Under the pieces are notes generated by a model. It was given only the letters and a program-made list of their open reading frames with translations, was not told where the DNA came from and made no database searches. This document shows, piece after piece, positions 1-7,243 of a stretch of DNA of 64,000 bases (within the stretch, counting starts at the first letter, position 1; every line of letters starts with the position of its first letter). Both the position numbers and the translations under genes were made by a program. Source of the DNA: Abiotrophia defectiva ATCC 49176 (GTDB lineage Bacteria > Bacillota > Bacilli > Lactobacillales > Aerococcaceae). The stretch lies in NCBI RefSeq assembly GCF_037041345.1, contig NZ_CP146287.1:809501-873500 (forward strand), given 5' to 3'.

Positions 1-236
1 TGAACGGGGTAGATGCCATTGTCTTCACTGCCGGGATTGGGGAGAACTCCATCCAAATCCGTGAGGAAGTCATCAAAGGCATTACCGTGTTCGGTTGTGA
101 CATTGATACTGAACGTAACAACACACGTAAAGAAGCCATCATTTCACCAGAAGGTGCTAAGGTTACCGTCCTTAACGTACCAACTAACGAAGAAATGGAA
201 ATCGCGCGCGAAGTTGAGCGCCTCAAACAAGCTTAA
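1..236 (+). CDS. ackA: Acetate kinase, C-terminal part (5' end outside window)
   Basis: The reading frame is open from base 3 and ends with TAA at 234-236, giving about 77 C-terminal residues. It contains the acetate kinase stretch FTAGIGENS followed by IREEV and ends in EREVERLKQA style charged residues (EIAREVERLKQA). Acetate kinase converts acetyl phosphate and ADP to acetate and ATP, the last step of the Pta-AckA overflow pathway in the cytoplasm. The N-terminal two thirds lie upstream of the window, so the start and any operon partner cannot be judged. A strong terminator follows 12 bases after the stop, so this is the last gene of its transcript. Identification is secure because the glycine-rich C-terminal motif is diagnostic for the family. 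Confidence 0.93.
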   Translation, partial: NGVDAIVFTAGIGENSIQIREEVIKGITVFGCDIDTERNNTRKEAIISPEGAKVTVLNVPTNEEMEIAREVERLKQA

Positions 237-248
237 TAAGAGCATGAC

Positions 249-280
249 AAGGACTGAGCCAGGGTGCCCAGTCCTTTTTT
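249..280 (+). terminator. Rho-independent terminator of ackA
   Basis: AAGGACTG at 249-256 pairs with CAGTCCTT at 269-276, and the pairing arm runs into a T tract ending at 280. It lies 12 bases after the ackA stop codon. Confidence 0.9.
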
Positions 281-367
281 GCCTCCATATCAGCAGGCAA
301 TTTGTCAGTTTTTATGATACCGATATCAATCGTAAAACTTTCCCTTTATGAGCTTTACTTTTAGACT

Positions 368-381
368 TGTAAACGCTAATA
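368..381 (+). promoter_or_regulatory. cre-like catabolite control site upstream of the PTS gene
   Basis: TGTAAACGCTAATA matches the CcpA box TGWNANCGNTNWCA at all fixed positions except the penultimate base (T for C). It lies about 130 bases before the PTS start codon in an AT-rich stretch, next to TATATAAG-like sequence that could be the -10 element. CcpA control is expected for sugar PTS genes in Firmicutes; the promoter itself is not clear enough to place exactly. Confidence 0.5.
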
Positions 382-508
382 TATAAGTGTAAGTACGTGT
401 TGGAATCTTCATGTCATTATTATGAATTGTCACTTTGCCAACTTGAGATTCCGACAACATGTGCGAAGGGTAGAGAGACAATTAGCACTTATAGAAAGGA
501 GACACAAG

Positions 509-2149
509 ATGAAAAAATTCTTGAGTTTTGAGTTCTGGCAAAAGTTCGGTAAAGCCCTCATGGTCGTTATTGCCGTTATGCCAGCAGCTGGTCTGATGAT
601 CAGTATCGGGAAAACCTTAGCGATCAGCTTTGCGTCTATTCCATTTTTAGTTACTACCGGTGGTGTCTTAGAAAACATCGGTTGGGCAATCATTGTTAAC
701 TTGCACATTCTCTTCGCGCTTGCGATCGGGGGGAACTGGGCTAAGGACCGTGCGGGCGGTGCCTTCGCAGCAGGTTTGGCCTTCATCCTCATTAACCGTA
801 TTACGGGTGCAGTCTTCAACGTGAGCGACAAGATGCTCTTAGATGAAGCTTCTACCACTCATACCTTGTTTGGTACACCAATCATGGTTAAAGGTTTCTT
901 CACCAGCGTGTTGGGTGCACCTGCACTTAACATGGGGGTATTCGTAGGGATTATCTCAGGTTTCTTAGGGGCTAACGCCTACAACAAGTACTACAACTTC
1001 CGTAAGTTGCCTGATGCCTTGGCCTTCTTCAACGGGAAACGTTTCGTACCGTTTGTAATTATCTTATGGTCAGTTATTACTTCTTTAGTAATGGCAGTTG
1101 TGTGGCCATTTATCCAAATCGGGATTAACAACTTTGGTCTCTGGATTGCGACTTCGCAAGACTCTGCACCAATTGTTTCACCATTTGTCTTCGGGACCTT
1201 GGAGCGTCTGCTCTTACCATTCGGTCTCCACCACATGTTAACTATCCCAATCAACTACACCGACTTAGGTGGGGTTTACCAAATCCTGTCTGGTGACAAG
1301 ATTGGTGAAATCGTTCGCGGTCAAGACCCACTCTGGTTAGCATGGGCATCTGACTTAGCTCACTTCCGCAACATTGGCGACATGTCTCAAGTCGACCACA
1401 TTTTGAAAAACTGGACTCCAGCTCGTTTCAAAGTGGGTCAAATGATTGGTTCTATGGGGACCCTCATGGGCTTGGCTTTCGCTATGTACCGTAACGTAGA
1501 TAAGGATAAATTGGCTGAATACCGCACCATGTTTATCTCTATCTGCTTGGCTGTCTTCTTAACAGGGGTAACCGAGCCAATCGAGTTCCTCTTCATGTTC
1601 GCGGCAATGCCATTATACTTGGTATATGCAGTGGTTCAAGGGGCTTCCTTCGCTATGGCAGATGTCTGGCCATTACGTGTTCACTCCTTCGGTTCTATCG
1701 AGCTCTTAACTCGTACACCGATGACCATTCAAGCAGGTTTGGCTATGGACTTAGTTCGCTTTGTTGTAACAACTGTAGCCTTCGCAGTGATTATGTACTT
1801 CATCGCTGACTTCATGATTAAGAAGTTTAACTTTGCAACTCCAGGCCGTAACGGGAACTACGATTCCGGTACTACCGACAGCAAAGATTCAGGTGAAGCA
1901 AAACCAGCCGATGAACAAGTAACCACCATCATCGAACTCTTAGGTGGTCGCGAAAACATCGTGGATGTTGACGCCTGCATGACCCGTCTACGTGTCTCTG
2001 TTAAGGATCAAAGCAAGGTTGGTTCTGAAGAAGCTTGGAAGAAAGCCGGTGCCATGGGCTTAGTCCTCAAAGACACTGGGGTACAAGCTATCTACGGGCC
2101 TAAAGCCGATGTCCTCAAATCAGACATCCAAGACGCTTTAAGTCATTAA
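509..2149 (+). CDS. ptsG: PTS sugar transporter EIICB, glucose/maltose type
   Basis: Membrane permease that imports and phosphorylates a hexose or maltose-type sugar using phosphate passed from HPr through an EIIA. The 546-residue protein opens with SFEFWQKFGKALMVVIAVMP, then a long hydrophobic EIIC domain to about residue 440. A linker (TPGRNGNYDSGTT) joins an EIIB domain from about 465. The phosphorylated cysteine is Cys490 in VDACMTRLRV. No EIIA domain is attached, so it must borrow one. By recollection the whole sequence closely follows the streptococcal glucose/maltose permease called PtsG or MalT; the exact substrate is inferred. The frame is open upstream to 422, but AGAAAGGAGACACAAG before 509 fixes the start. 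It is transcribed alone, with a cre-like site upstream and a terminator downstream. Confidence 0.9.
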   Translation: MKKFLSFEFWQKFGKALMVVIAVMPAAGLMISIGKTLAISFASIPFLVTTGGVLENIGWAIIVNLHILFALAIGGNWAKDRAGGAFAAGLAFILINRITGAVFNVSDKMLLDEASTTHTLFGTPIMVKGFFTSVLGAPALNMGVFVGIISGFLGANAYNKYYNFRKLPDALAFFNGKRFVPFVIILWSVITSLVMAVVWPFIQIGINNFGLWIATSQDSAPIVSPFVFGTLERLLLPFGLHHMLTIPINYTDLGGVYQILSGDKIGEIVRGQDPLWLAWASDLAHFRNIGDMSQVDHILKNWTPARFKVGQMIGSMGTLMGLAFAMYRNVDKDKLAEYRTMFISICLAVFLTGVTEPIEFLFMFAAMPLYLVYAVVQGASFAMADVWPLRVHSFGSIELLTRTPMTIQAGLAMDLVRFVVTTVAFAVIMYFIADFMIKKFNFATPGRNGNYDSGTTDSKDSGEAKPADEQVTTIIELLGGRENIVDVDACMTRLRVSVKDQSKVGSEEAWKKAGAMGLVLKDTGVQAIYGPKADVLKSDIQDALSH

Positions 2150-2157
2150 TCATTTCA

Positions 2158-2200
2158 AAAGGTTGAAAGAGTGGCTCGCACCACTCTTTGACCTTTTTTT
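2158..2200 (+). terminator. Terminator after the PTS gene
   Basis: AAAGAGTGG and CCACTCTTT form a 9 bp stem around a short loop, extended outward by AAAGGT and ACCTTT, and followed by a run of seven Ts ending at 2200. It separates the PTS gene from the following hydrolase gene. Confidence 0.9.
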
Positions 2201-2215
2201 CATAGGAGGTAAATT

Positions 2216-3052
2216 ATGAAATTATTGGACCTCAATACCCATAGTTGGATTGAAGAGGAGCAGGAGCGCAAGCTAGGGGAGTTGATTGACTTCATCCTAG
2301 CAGGCGACTATGACCTGATTACCTTGCAAGAAGTCAACCAAACCATGACGGCGCCTCTCTGGGAGCCAGATGCTTATTTCTGTCCGGTGGCTAAGCAACG
2401 TTCCATTAAGGAAGATAACTTTGCCCGTCTCTTAGTAGAAGGCTTGCGCCAAGCTGGCAAGGCCTACTACTGGGCCTGGGCAGATGCCCACATTGGCTTT
2501 GATCGCTATGATGAGGGTGTGGCCATCTTGTCTAAGGAGCCAATGCAGCCAGAAGCTTATTGGGTGTCTGCCATCCAAGACCGGACTGACTATCATACTC
2601 GAGTCCTTTTGCGGGCACAGACTCATATTGGCGAGCGGGCTCTGCAAGTAGCCAGCGGCCATTTCTCCTGGTGGGATCCTGATAGTGATATTAGCTTTGG
2701 CTATGAATGGAAGAAGACGGAAACTATCCTACGTGGACATGCTGAGTTGCCATTGATTTTGATGGGCGACTTCAACAATCCGGCTGATAAACGCCAGGAA
2801 GGTTATGATTTGATTGCTGCCAGTGACCTCAAGCTTCAGGATGCTTTCCTAGTGGCTAAGGAAAAAGAGGGCGAGTTCACTGTCGAGAAAGCCATTGACG
2901 GCTGGGAAGGCAATGTGGACCAACTGCGAATTGACTTGGCCTTCTTGAGCCAAGACTTTGTGGTAGATAGCTACCGAGTTGTTTTAGATGGCCGGCGCGG
3001 TCCCGTCGTCAGCGACCACTTTGGTTTAGAAATCATTGCTCACTGGGCATAA
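2216..3052 (+). CDS. Endonuclease/exonuclease/phosphatase (EEP) family hydrolase
   Basis: A 278-residue single-domain metal-dependent phosphoesterase of the DNase I / sphingomyelinase superfamily. Visible active-site elements in order are Asn7 (LDLNTHSW), Glu39 (LITLQEVNQT), His149 (ASGHFSWW), Asp185 and Asn187 (LMGDFNNPAD), and Asp267-His268 (VVSDHFG). These are the full conserved set of the fold, so the enzyme is expected to be active. There is no signal peptide, which argues for a cytoplasmic role and against a secreted sphingomyelinase. The substrate cannot be told; relatives act on nucleic acids, phosphoinositides or phosphodiesters. The start is fixed by ATAGGAGGTAAATT before ATG. It sits between two terminators, so it is probably monocistronic, although it lies just after the PTS gene. 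Confidence 0.82.
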   Translation: MKLLDLNTHSWIEEEQERKLGELIDFILAGDYDLITLQEVNQTMTAPLWEPDAYFCPVAKQRSIKEDNFARLLVEGLRQAGKAYYWAWADAHIGFDRYDEGVAILSKEPMQPEAYWVSAIQDRTDYHTRVLLRAQTHIGERALQVASGHFSWWDPDSDISFGYEWKKTETILRGHAELPLILMGDFNNPADKRQEGYDLIAASDLKLQDAFLVAKEKEGEFTVEKAIDGWEGNVDQLRIDLAFLSQDFVVDSYRVVLDGRRGPVVSDHFGLEIIAHWA

Positions 3053-3062
3053 AAATAAGAAA

Positions 3063-3096
3063 GAGGCTGAGATTCTGTGAATCCAGCCTCCTTTTT
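3063..3096 (+). terminator. Terminator after the EEP hydrolase gene
   Basis: GAGGCTG at 3063-3069 pairs with CAGCCTC at 3084-3090, followed by CTTTTTG. It lies 11 bases after the stop and just before the palindromic repeat array. Confidence 0.85.
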
Positions 3097-3110
3097 GTTC
3101 TGTTACTAAG

Positions 3111-3600
3111 GAAAAGGCGCGAGCTAGGTCAGAAATTCGAAAGAAAGCCATGTGCTAGTGGCCCACTCTGGAGAGTGGACCACTAGCTCGGCCTGAAATC
3201 GGGGAAAAGGCCGGAAAACCGGGGGAAAGCCAGGAGCCAGTGGTCCACTTTGAAGAGTGGACCACTAGCTCAGCTGGAAACCGTGAAAAGGCCCGAAAAC
3301 CGTGGAAAAGCCAGGAGCTAGTGGACCACTTTAGAGAGTGGACCACTAGCTCAGCCAGAAACCGTGAAAAGGGCGGGAAACCGGGAAAAAGCCGCGAGCC
3401 AGTGGTCCACTTTGAAGAGTAGACCACTAGCTCGGCCAGAAACCGGTAAAAGGCCCGAAAACCGGGGGAAAGTCATGAGCCAGTGGCCCACTTTGGAGAG
3501 TGGACCACTAGCTCAGCCAGAAACCAGGGAAAAGGGCGGAAAACCGTGAAAAGTCCGGAGCTAGTGGCCCACTAGCCCAGTCAGGAGCTGAGAAAAGCCA
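3111..3600. repeat. Tandem array of ~81 bp units, each with a long palindrome
   Basis: Five units with spacings of 82, 81, 81 and 81 bases are marked by GTGGACCACTAGCTC, whose copies begin at 3175, 3257, 3338, 3419 (here GTAGACC) and 3500. A collapsed copy follows at about 3558-3575, and a degenerate copy precedes the first. Each unit has an inverted repeat of about 18 bp per arm (GAGCYAGTGGNCCACTYT and its complement) with a 2-3 base centre, then about 45 bases of purine-rich spacer (GAAACCG, GAAAAGG, GGAAAGCC). The spacers resemble each other, so it is not a CRISPR array. Because 81 is a multiple of three, open frames with a 27-residue period run through it, but they have no credible start signal. 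It lies between two convergent transcription units. Confidence 0.9.
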
Positions 3601-3614
3601 GAAACTCTGCCCAA

Positions 3615-3647
3615 CAAAAAAGCGGCCGGCATTGCCGGTCGCTTTTG
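3615..3647 (-). terminator. Terminator of the secreted-paralog operon
   Basis: On the minus strand AGCGACCGGC pairs with GCCGGCCGCT around ATT/AAT (one G-T pair), followed by a T run (As at 3616-3621 on the plus strand). It directly follows the stop of the last gene of the four-gene operon and separates it from the repeat array. Confidence 0.88.
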
Positions 3648-3649
3648 AC

Positions 3650-4312
3650 TTATTTAGTAGGTGACCAAGTCTTGATGACTGGTTCCGCTTGGTTTTTGAT
3701 GAAGGCGTCATCTGTGATATAAGACACGACTGATACCACATAGTATTGATCTTTTTGGTCATTTGGTGCGAAGACATAGTAGACGATTTGGCTAGATAAG
3801 TCGGGATTATCGTTTGGTCCGTATTTTGCCTGAATCATGATGGCTTCATCAGCAAAAGGCAATTTAGTCTTGGTAATTTCGATAAAGTATGGGGTCAGAG
3901 TGGAATTAACATGGGACACCTTGTCCAAAGCATGTAGCTCCACGTCACTGGATTTTTTCATGAATGAAATCAGGTCTTCACGGTTATAAGGATCTAATTG
4001 CTCAAGGGTGACCACGACATCTTCGTTATTGCGGTCGTATTGAAGCAGTCTACCCTCATATTCCTCCTTGTATTTAGTCAACTCTTTAAAATCTTCTGGG
4101 ACATTGACCCAACCTGTTAGATCGCTCCCAACCCGTTGGGACTTGCCTTCATTGTATACTTCTTTCTTAGCTTCTTCGCGTAGCTTAGAGATAGACTCAA
4201 CGGAAGAAGTGTTGTCCTGCTGACTTTGTTCTTCGGCTAAGATAGCAGTTGGCGCTAAGCTAGTAGCCAAAGCCAAACTTAAGAGGACGCTTTTCAATAA
4301 TTTTTTAGTCAT
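3650..4312 (-). CDS. Secreted protein, paralog 1 of 4, function unknown
   Basis: A 220-residue protein with a clear export signal: Lys-Lys, a hydrophobic core (VLLSLALATSLAPTAIL) and cleavage after AILA. A charged linker follows, then the motif shared by all four paralogs, QRVGSDLTGWVNVPEDF (about residues 58-74), and a C-terminus ending in KTWSPTK. No catalytic motif, anchor or lipobox cysteine is seen, so it is likely released or loosely held at the cell surface. The general pattern (short Gly-aromatic-x-Ile/Val-Pro segment, then alternating strands) is reminiscent of Mog1/PsbP-like folds, but that is a guess. The frame opens at 4321, yet the AGAAAGGA site places the start at the second Met. 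It is the last gene of the operon, 17 bases after its neighbour. Confidence 0.8.
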   Translation of the reverse strand: MTKKLLKSVLLSLALATSLAPTAILAEEQSQQDNTSSVESISKLREEAKKEVYNEGKSQRVGSDLTGWVNVPEDFKELTKYKEEYEGRLLQYDRNNEDVVVTLEQLDPYNREDLISFMKKSSDVELHALDKVSHVNSTLTPYFIEITKTKLPFADEAIMIQAKYGPNDNPDLSSQIVYYVFAPNDQKDQYYVVSVVSYITDDAFIKNQAEPVIKTWSPTK

Positions 4313-4329
4313 GTGATTCATCCTTTCTA

Positions 4330-4968
4330 CTAGTTGGCTGGCTTAGCTTGCCATTTTTCTAAGTGCTTAACTAAGTTTTTAAGGGATTCTTCATTAGAGC
4401 TGAAGAAGGTCAAGCGCACGATACGGTTGGCATCATCAGGATGGGCGAAGTCAATGATGACGGACCGGCTATCATCTGATTTGGTCACATCAATTTGATA
4501 AACATAACCAAAAGGTTTGCCTAGGTTAACAGGGACAGTTGTTACCTTTTTGCCATGGGCTTTGAAGGCGTAGACGGACATGTCATTGTGGGCCATATAG
4601 TCTAGCGGCTTGAGTTTCTTGAATTTTTCAGGCAGGTCGCCTTCTTTGACGTCTTGGATATCGATGTAGAGTTCTTCTTTGTTTTCTTTGTCAATATAGT
4701 GAATCGTTTTGTCCGTGGTATCAGCTTTTTGTTCTTGGAAATTACCAGGAAGGTTGAAGTAGCCGGCATTAGGGAGCCCTACTTGAACTGATTTAGCTTG
4801 GGATTCGTTAGATTTTTTGAAAAATGAGTTTTTGCTTGACTCCTTGGCAGATTCTTGGCTGGTGCTACTTGCAGCACTTGATTCAGTAGCTTGAGCCACT
4901 GTAGTTAAGGCTAAATGACCGGCCAAGGCTAAGCTAGTCAAAGCTAATAGAGGGATAGAGCGTTTCAT
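4330..4968 (-). CDS. Secreted protein, paralog 2 of 4, function unknown
   Basis: A 212-residue exported protein. The signal peptide (MKRSIPLLALTSLALAGHLA) is probably cut after VAQA. A Ser/Ala/Lys-rich low-complexity linker covers about residues 28-58, then comes the family motif VGLPNAGYFNLPGNF. The C-terminus (LEKWQAKPAN) keeps the family tryptophan but has lost the SPTK-like ending of the others, making this the most diverged copy. It is lysine-rich, and no enzymatic residues can be named. The start is fixed by AAAGGAG six bases before ATG. It lies 20 bases after paralog 3 and 17 before paralog 1, in one operon. Function unknown; a cell-surface binding or structural role is inferred only from secretion and tandem duplication. 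Confidence 0.8.
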   Translation of the reverse strand: MKRSIPLLALTSLALAGHLALTTVAQATESSAASSTSQESAKESSKNSFFKKSNESQAKSVQVGLPNAGYFNLPGNFQEQKADTTDKTIHYIDKENKEELYIDIQDVKEGDLPEKFKKLKPLDYMAHNDMSVYAFKAHGKKVTTVPVNLGKPFGYVYQIDVTKSDDSRSVIIDFAHPDDANRIVRLTFFSSNEESLKNLVKHLEKWQAKPAN

Positions 4969-4988
4969 TGGAAACTCCTTTCGTTGAC

Positions 4989-5591
4989 TTACTTGGTATC
5001 AGACCAAGTTTTGGTGAGGGTTGGTAGTAACTTGTCGATGCTGTCCTTATTAAAGTTGTAGACGCGAATCAAAAGCAATTTGGCGCCTGTGCTAGCAGGG
5101 GCTAGATTGTAATTCATGAGGGTAGGGACTTTTTTGCCATCCATTTCAAGTAGGATGGTCGCCGTGAGCGTCATGCCTGCCTTAGGATCATCGGCCTTGA
5201 TTCGGTCGACAGCGACATAGCCGGCATTGCGCTTGCCCATTTCCTCACCCAGATAGCCCATGGTATAGAGGTAGACGTCTGAGTTGTCAGGGGCATCTGC
5301 TACTGGCTGATGAGGATCCAAGGAACGCAAGATGACCGTAATGCTACCGTCGGCATTGGCCCATTCCTTGTATTTTTCCTCGTCCTTGGTCTGGCTAAAG
5401 TCAGCCGGAATGGTGACATAGCCCATGGTGTCCGTCCCCACGCGTTGGGTTTGGTCCATATTGAGGGTTGGAGCCGCAGGCACTTTATTATCTTGGGCCT
5501 TCACACTGCTTGGCGTCAGGCCAGCCAGCCCTATTAAGACCACAGTCAGGCTAATCAGGAGGCCACGCCAGAATTTTTTTCTAAGTTTCAT
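4989..5591 (-). CDS. Secreted protein, paralog 3 of 4, function unknown
   Basis: A 200-residue exported protein. The signal peptide has a basic start (MKLRKKFWRG), a hydrophobic core (LLISLTVVLIGLAGL) and probable cleavage after VKA. The family motif QRVGTDTMGYVTIPADF is at about residues 49-65 and is the closest match to paralog 1 (QRVGSDLTGWVNVPEDF). The C-terminus TLTKTWSDTK again parallels paralog 1 (KTWSPTK), so paralogs 1 and 3 look like the most recent duplication. In between, SITVILRSLDPH in this copy parallels DVVVTLEQLDPY in paralog 1. The ribosome site GAAAGGAG precedes the ATG by a normal spacing. It is the second gene in the operon, 14 bases after paralog 4. Function unknown. Confidence 0.8.
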   Translation of the reverse strand: MKLRKKFWRGLLISLTVVLIGLAGLTPSSVKAQDNKVPAAPTLNMDQTQRVGTDTMGYVTIPADFSQTKDEEKYKEWANADGSITVILRSLDPHQPVADAPDNSDVYLYTMGYLGEEMGKRNAGYVAVDRIKADDPKAGMTLTATILLEMDGKKVPTLMNYNLAPASTGAKLLLIRVYNFNKDSIDKLLPTLTKTWSDTK

Positions 5592-5605
5592 GGTCAGGCT
5601 CCTTT

Positions 5606-6211
5606 CTATTCATACTTGGTTGGAGACCAGGTAAACATAATAGGGGCTAGTTTATCTATGGCAGCCCGGTCAGGTCCGGTGATGGTGAGTAAAATGACAT
5701 CTTCCTTATTGTTAAGGCGGAGATAGTAGAAAGTAGATTCGGACCGGTCAGGTAGGGTAGTCGCGACATGGTAGAAGGTCAAATTATTGACGGTCGCAAA
5801 TTCTCCCATATTGTTGCTACCACCTTCACCAATCCGCTCGCGCAAATTGAGGAAGCCAATCCAATAGACGGGTGACAGGTCTTTGAAGTCTTGAGGAATT
5901 TTGTCGTCGGTAGGTGCCTTAACATCGCGAATACCCCAGACGATTTCTTGGCCACTGGCTTCATCGCGGAAGCGGTAGGCCTGTTCGTCCTTGCTTTGGC
6001 CTTCGACTGGTACAAAGCGTAGAGGAATTTGCAGATAGCCGGCATCTTCATTGCCATAAACCGCCGTATTTTCACCGAAAATGTTTTTATCTTCGGCAGT
6101 TGGTGGGGGTGAATTGCTCTCTTGGGCATGAGCTGTCCCTGGGAGACCAGCTGTTAGGAGGCAGAGACTAAGTCCGGATAGTAGAAGTTTCCGGAGCCAT
6201 TTATGACTCAT
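5606..6211 (-). CDS. Secreted protein, paralog 4 of 4, first gene of the operon
   Basis: A 201-residue exported protein with signal peptide MSHKWLRKLLLSGLSLCLL and probable cleavage after AHA. The family motif appears as YGNEDAGYLQIPLRF, and the C-terminus is IMFTWSPTKYE, sharing TWSPTK with paralog 1. The cysteine in the signal region is followed by LLTAG and does not form a convincing lipobox. Two in-frame Met codons are possible; the AGAAAGGA site is eight bases before the one at 6211, which I prefer over 6217. This gene is closest to the promoter at 6274-6302, so it is translated first. No function can be assigned. All four genes share size, signal peptide, motif and C-terminal Trp, so descent by tandem duplication is a firm inference even though identity between copies is low. 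Confidence 0.8.
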   Translation of the reverse strand: MSHKWLRKLLLSGLSLCLLTAGLPGTAHAQESNSPPPTAEDKNIFGENTAVYGNEDAGYLQIPLRFVPVEGQSKDEQAYRFRDEASGQEIVWGIRDVKAPTDDKIPQDFKDLSPVYWIGFLNLRERIGEGGSNNMGEFATVNNLTFYHVATTLPDRSESTFYYLRLNNKEDVILLTITGPDRAAIDKLAPIMFTWSPTKYE

Positions 6212-6273
6212 AATCATCTTCCTTTCTCTAGCAAGTGCAAATCATTCTGAAAATGACACTTGACTATGCAACT

Positions 6274-6302
6274 ATTATACCACTCTTTGAAAAGGGCTTC
6301 AA
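6274..6302 (-). promoter_or_regulatory. Promoter of the four-gene secreted-protein operon
   Basis: Reading leftward, TTGAAG (6297-6302), a 17-base spacer and TATAAT (6274-6279). The -10 box is a perfect consensus. It lies about 60 bases before the first gene of the operon. Confidence 0.82.
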
Positions 6303-6330
6303 ATCATGTCCTATAAGGCAAATGGTCATA

Positions 6331-6369
6331 AAAATAGCCCACCTCAAGTCAAGCACTTAGGTGGGCTAT
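6331..6369 (-). terminator. Terminator of the two-gene membrane operon
   Basis: ATAGCCCACCT at 6334-6344 and AGGTGGGCTAT at 6359-6369 make a perfect 11 bp stem. The minus-strand transcript then runs into a U tract (As at 6331-6334). It isolates the upstream membrane operon from the promoter of the secreted-paralog operon. Confidence 0.85.
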
Positions 6370-6378
6370 CTATCGAAA

Positions 6379-6642
6379 TTATTTCATAAAGCGAGTCAGA
6401 ACCAAGCTTAAGACGGCACTGAGGATGGAGACTAGGATGAGGAGACCCAGCAACCATTCAAATTGCTTGAGCACTACTAAGACAATCCCCAAGAGAGCCA
6501 GACAGGCATAGGCCACGCTGAGAATGACGATTTCCCGATGGGAACTTAATTCTAAGAGTGTGACAATGTGGTCGCGGAACCAGTAGAGATAGCCGGCAAA
6601 AATCAGCAGACAGATGGGAATAAGGCTGAATAGGGCAGACAT
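6379..6642 (-). CDS. Small three-helix membrane protein, function unknown
   Basis: An 87-residue, very hydrophobic protein with three likely membrane helices: ALFSLIPICLLIFAGYLYWF, then EIVILSVAYACLALLGIVLV, then LLGLLILVSILSAVLSLVL ending in TRFMK. A short loop after helix 1 (RDHIVTLLELSSHRE) holds most of the charges. The frame begins with an in-frame GTG at 6651 that touches the preceding stop, but AGGTGA five bases before the ATG at 6642 makes that the better start. It is co-transcribed with, and probably translationally coupled to, the upstream membrane protein. I do not recognise the family; a partner subunit of the neighbouring membrane protein is the simplest guess. Confidence 0.65.
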   Translation of the reverse strand: MSALFSLIPICLLIFAGYLYWFRDHIVTLLELSSHREIVILSVAYACLALLGIVLVVLKQFEWLLGLLILVSILSAVLSLVLTRFMK

Positions 6643-6651
6643 GAGAATCAC

Positions 6652-7212
6652 CTACTTTTTCTTTTTCTTGAGCACTTGGCTTTTGAGTCTTGGACTGACT
6701 TGCTGGGTTGAAATTGGGGGCAGGGGATTTTGGCGTAAGGCCAGGAAGATTAGAATCTGACGCAGGGCTTCATAGGCGATGGCCAGCGCTAGCAGAATTT
6801 CTAGGACCAGGGATTGGCTGACTCGTTGGCTAATTCCAATCAGAACGGCCAATAAGACAAAGACGAAGAGGCTGATGTTGACCTTGAGCTTGGATAAGTC
6901 AAAACGCTTGTAGAAGGTCGGATAGACAGCTTGGTCAGCAGTCAGACTTTGCCAGTCAGCCTTAGGTGTCAACTTGGTCAGGTAGTACCAGGTCATGAGA
7001 CCATAGAGGCCGGCGCAAATGGCTAAATTGAGCCAGATGGAGCTATCAGGCGCTAGCGAAATCATGGCGAAGACAACCAGAATTAAGAAGTTACGATGAT
7101 GGCAGGCTAGATAGATGGGGCGCTTTTGCTCTGGAATTAAGGCAAAGGCCTGACGCTGGGCGTCGAATAAATAGAGGGCTTGTTGCTTGTCATTAAATAA
7201 TTCATTAAACAT
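6652..7212 (-). CDS. Four-helix membrane protein, function unknown
   Basis: A 186-residue protein starting with a soluble N-terminal segment (MFNELFNDKQQALYLFDAQR) and two hydrophobic helices around residues 42-58 and 60-78. A charged loop with KADWQSLTADQ follows, then two more helices (VNISLFVFVLLAVLIGI and LVLEILLALAIAYEALRQIL). The tail is very basic, ending in six lysines. Such a lysine tail points to a cytoplasmic C-terminus near the membrane. No family is recognised. The ribosome site AAAGGAC precedes the ATG and a consensus promoter lies about 40 bases upstream. The gene forms a two-gene operon with the small membrane protein that follows and sits between the secreted paralogs and the xpaC-telA pair, all on the same strand but with separate promoters. 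Confidence 0.7.
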   Translation of the reverse strand: MFNELFNDKQQALYLFDAQRQAFALIPEQKRPIYLACHHRNFLILVVFAMISLAPDSSIWLNLAICAGLYGLMTWYYLTKLTPKADWQSLTADQAVYPTFYKRFDLSKLKVNISLFVFVLLAVLIGISQRVSQSLVLEILLALAIAYEALRQILIFLALRQNPLPPISTQQVSPRLKSQVLKKKKK

Positions 7213-7243
7213 ATAGCGAGTCCTTTCCTCTCTCTCTACTTCT

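Noticed and set aside
13-351. 112-residue frame over the start of the window
   Set aside because: It is out of frame with the clear ackA coding sequence and runs through its terminator.
422-508. N-terminal extension of the PTS permease
   Set aside because: The extension is Arg/His-rich and unlike the family, and a strong ribosome site lies before the ATG at 509.
3155-3427. Protein-coding frames with a 27-residue period in the repeat array (both strands)
   Set aside because: They arise because the 81 bp unit is a multiple of three. There is no ribosome site, and the frames break in the last unit.
3111-3600. CRISPR array (36-38 bp palindromic repeats with ~45 bp spacers)
   Set aside because: The spacers are homologous to one another, the repeats vary, and no cas genes are near. 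It is a tandem repeat, not CRISPR.
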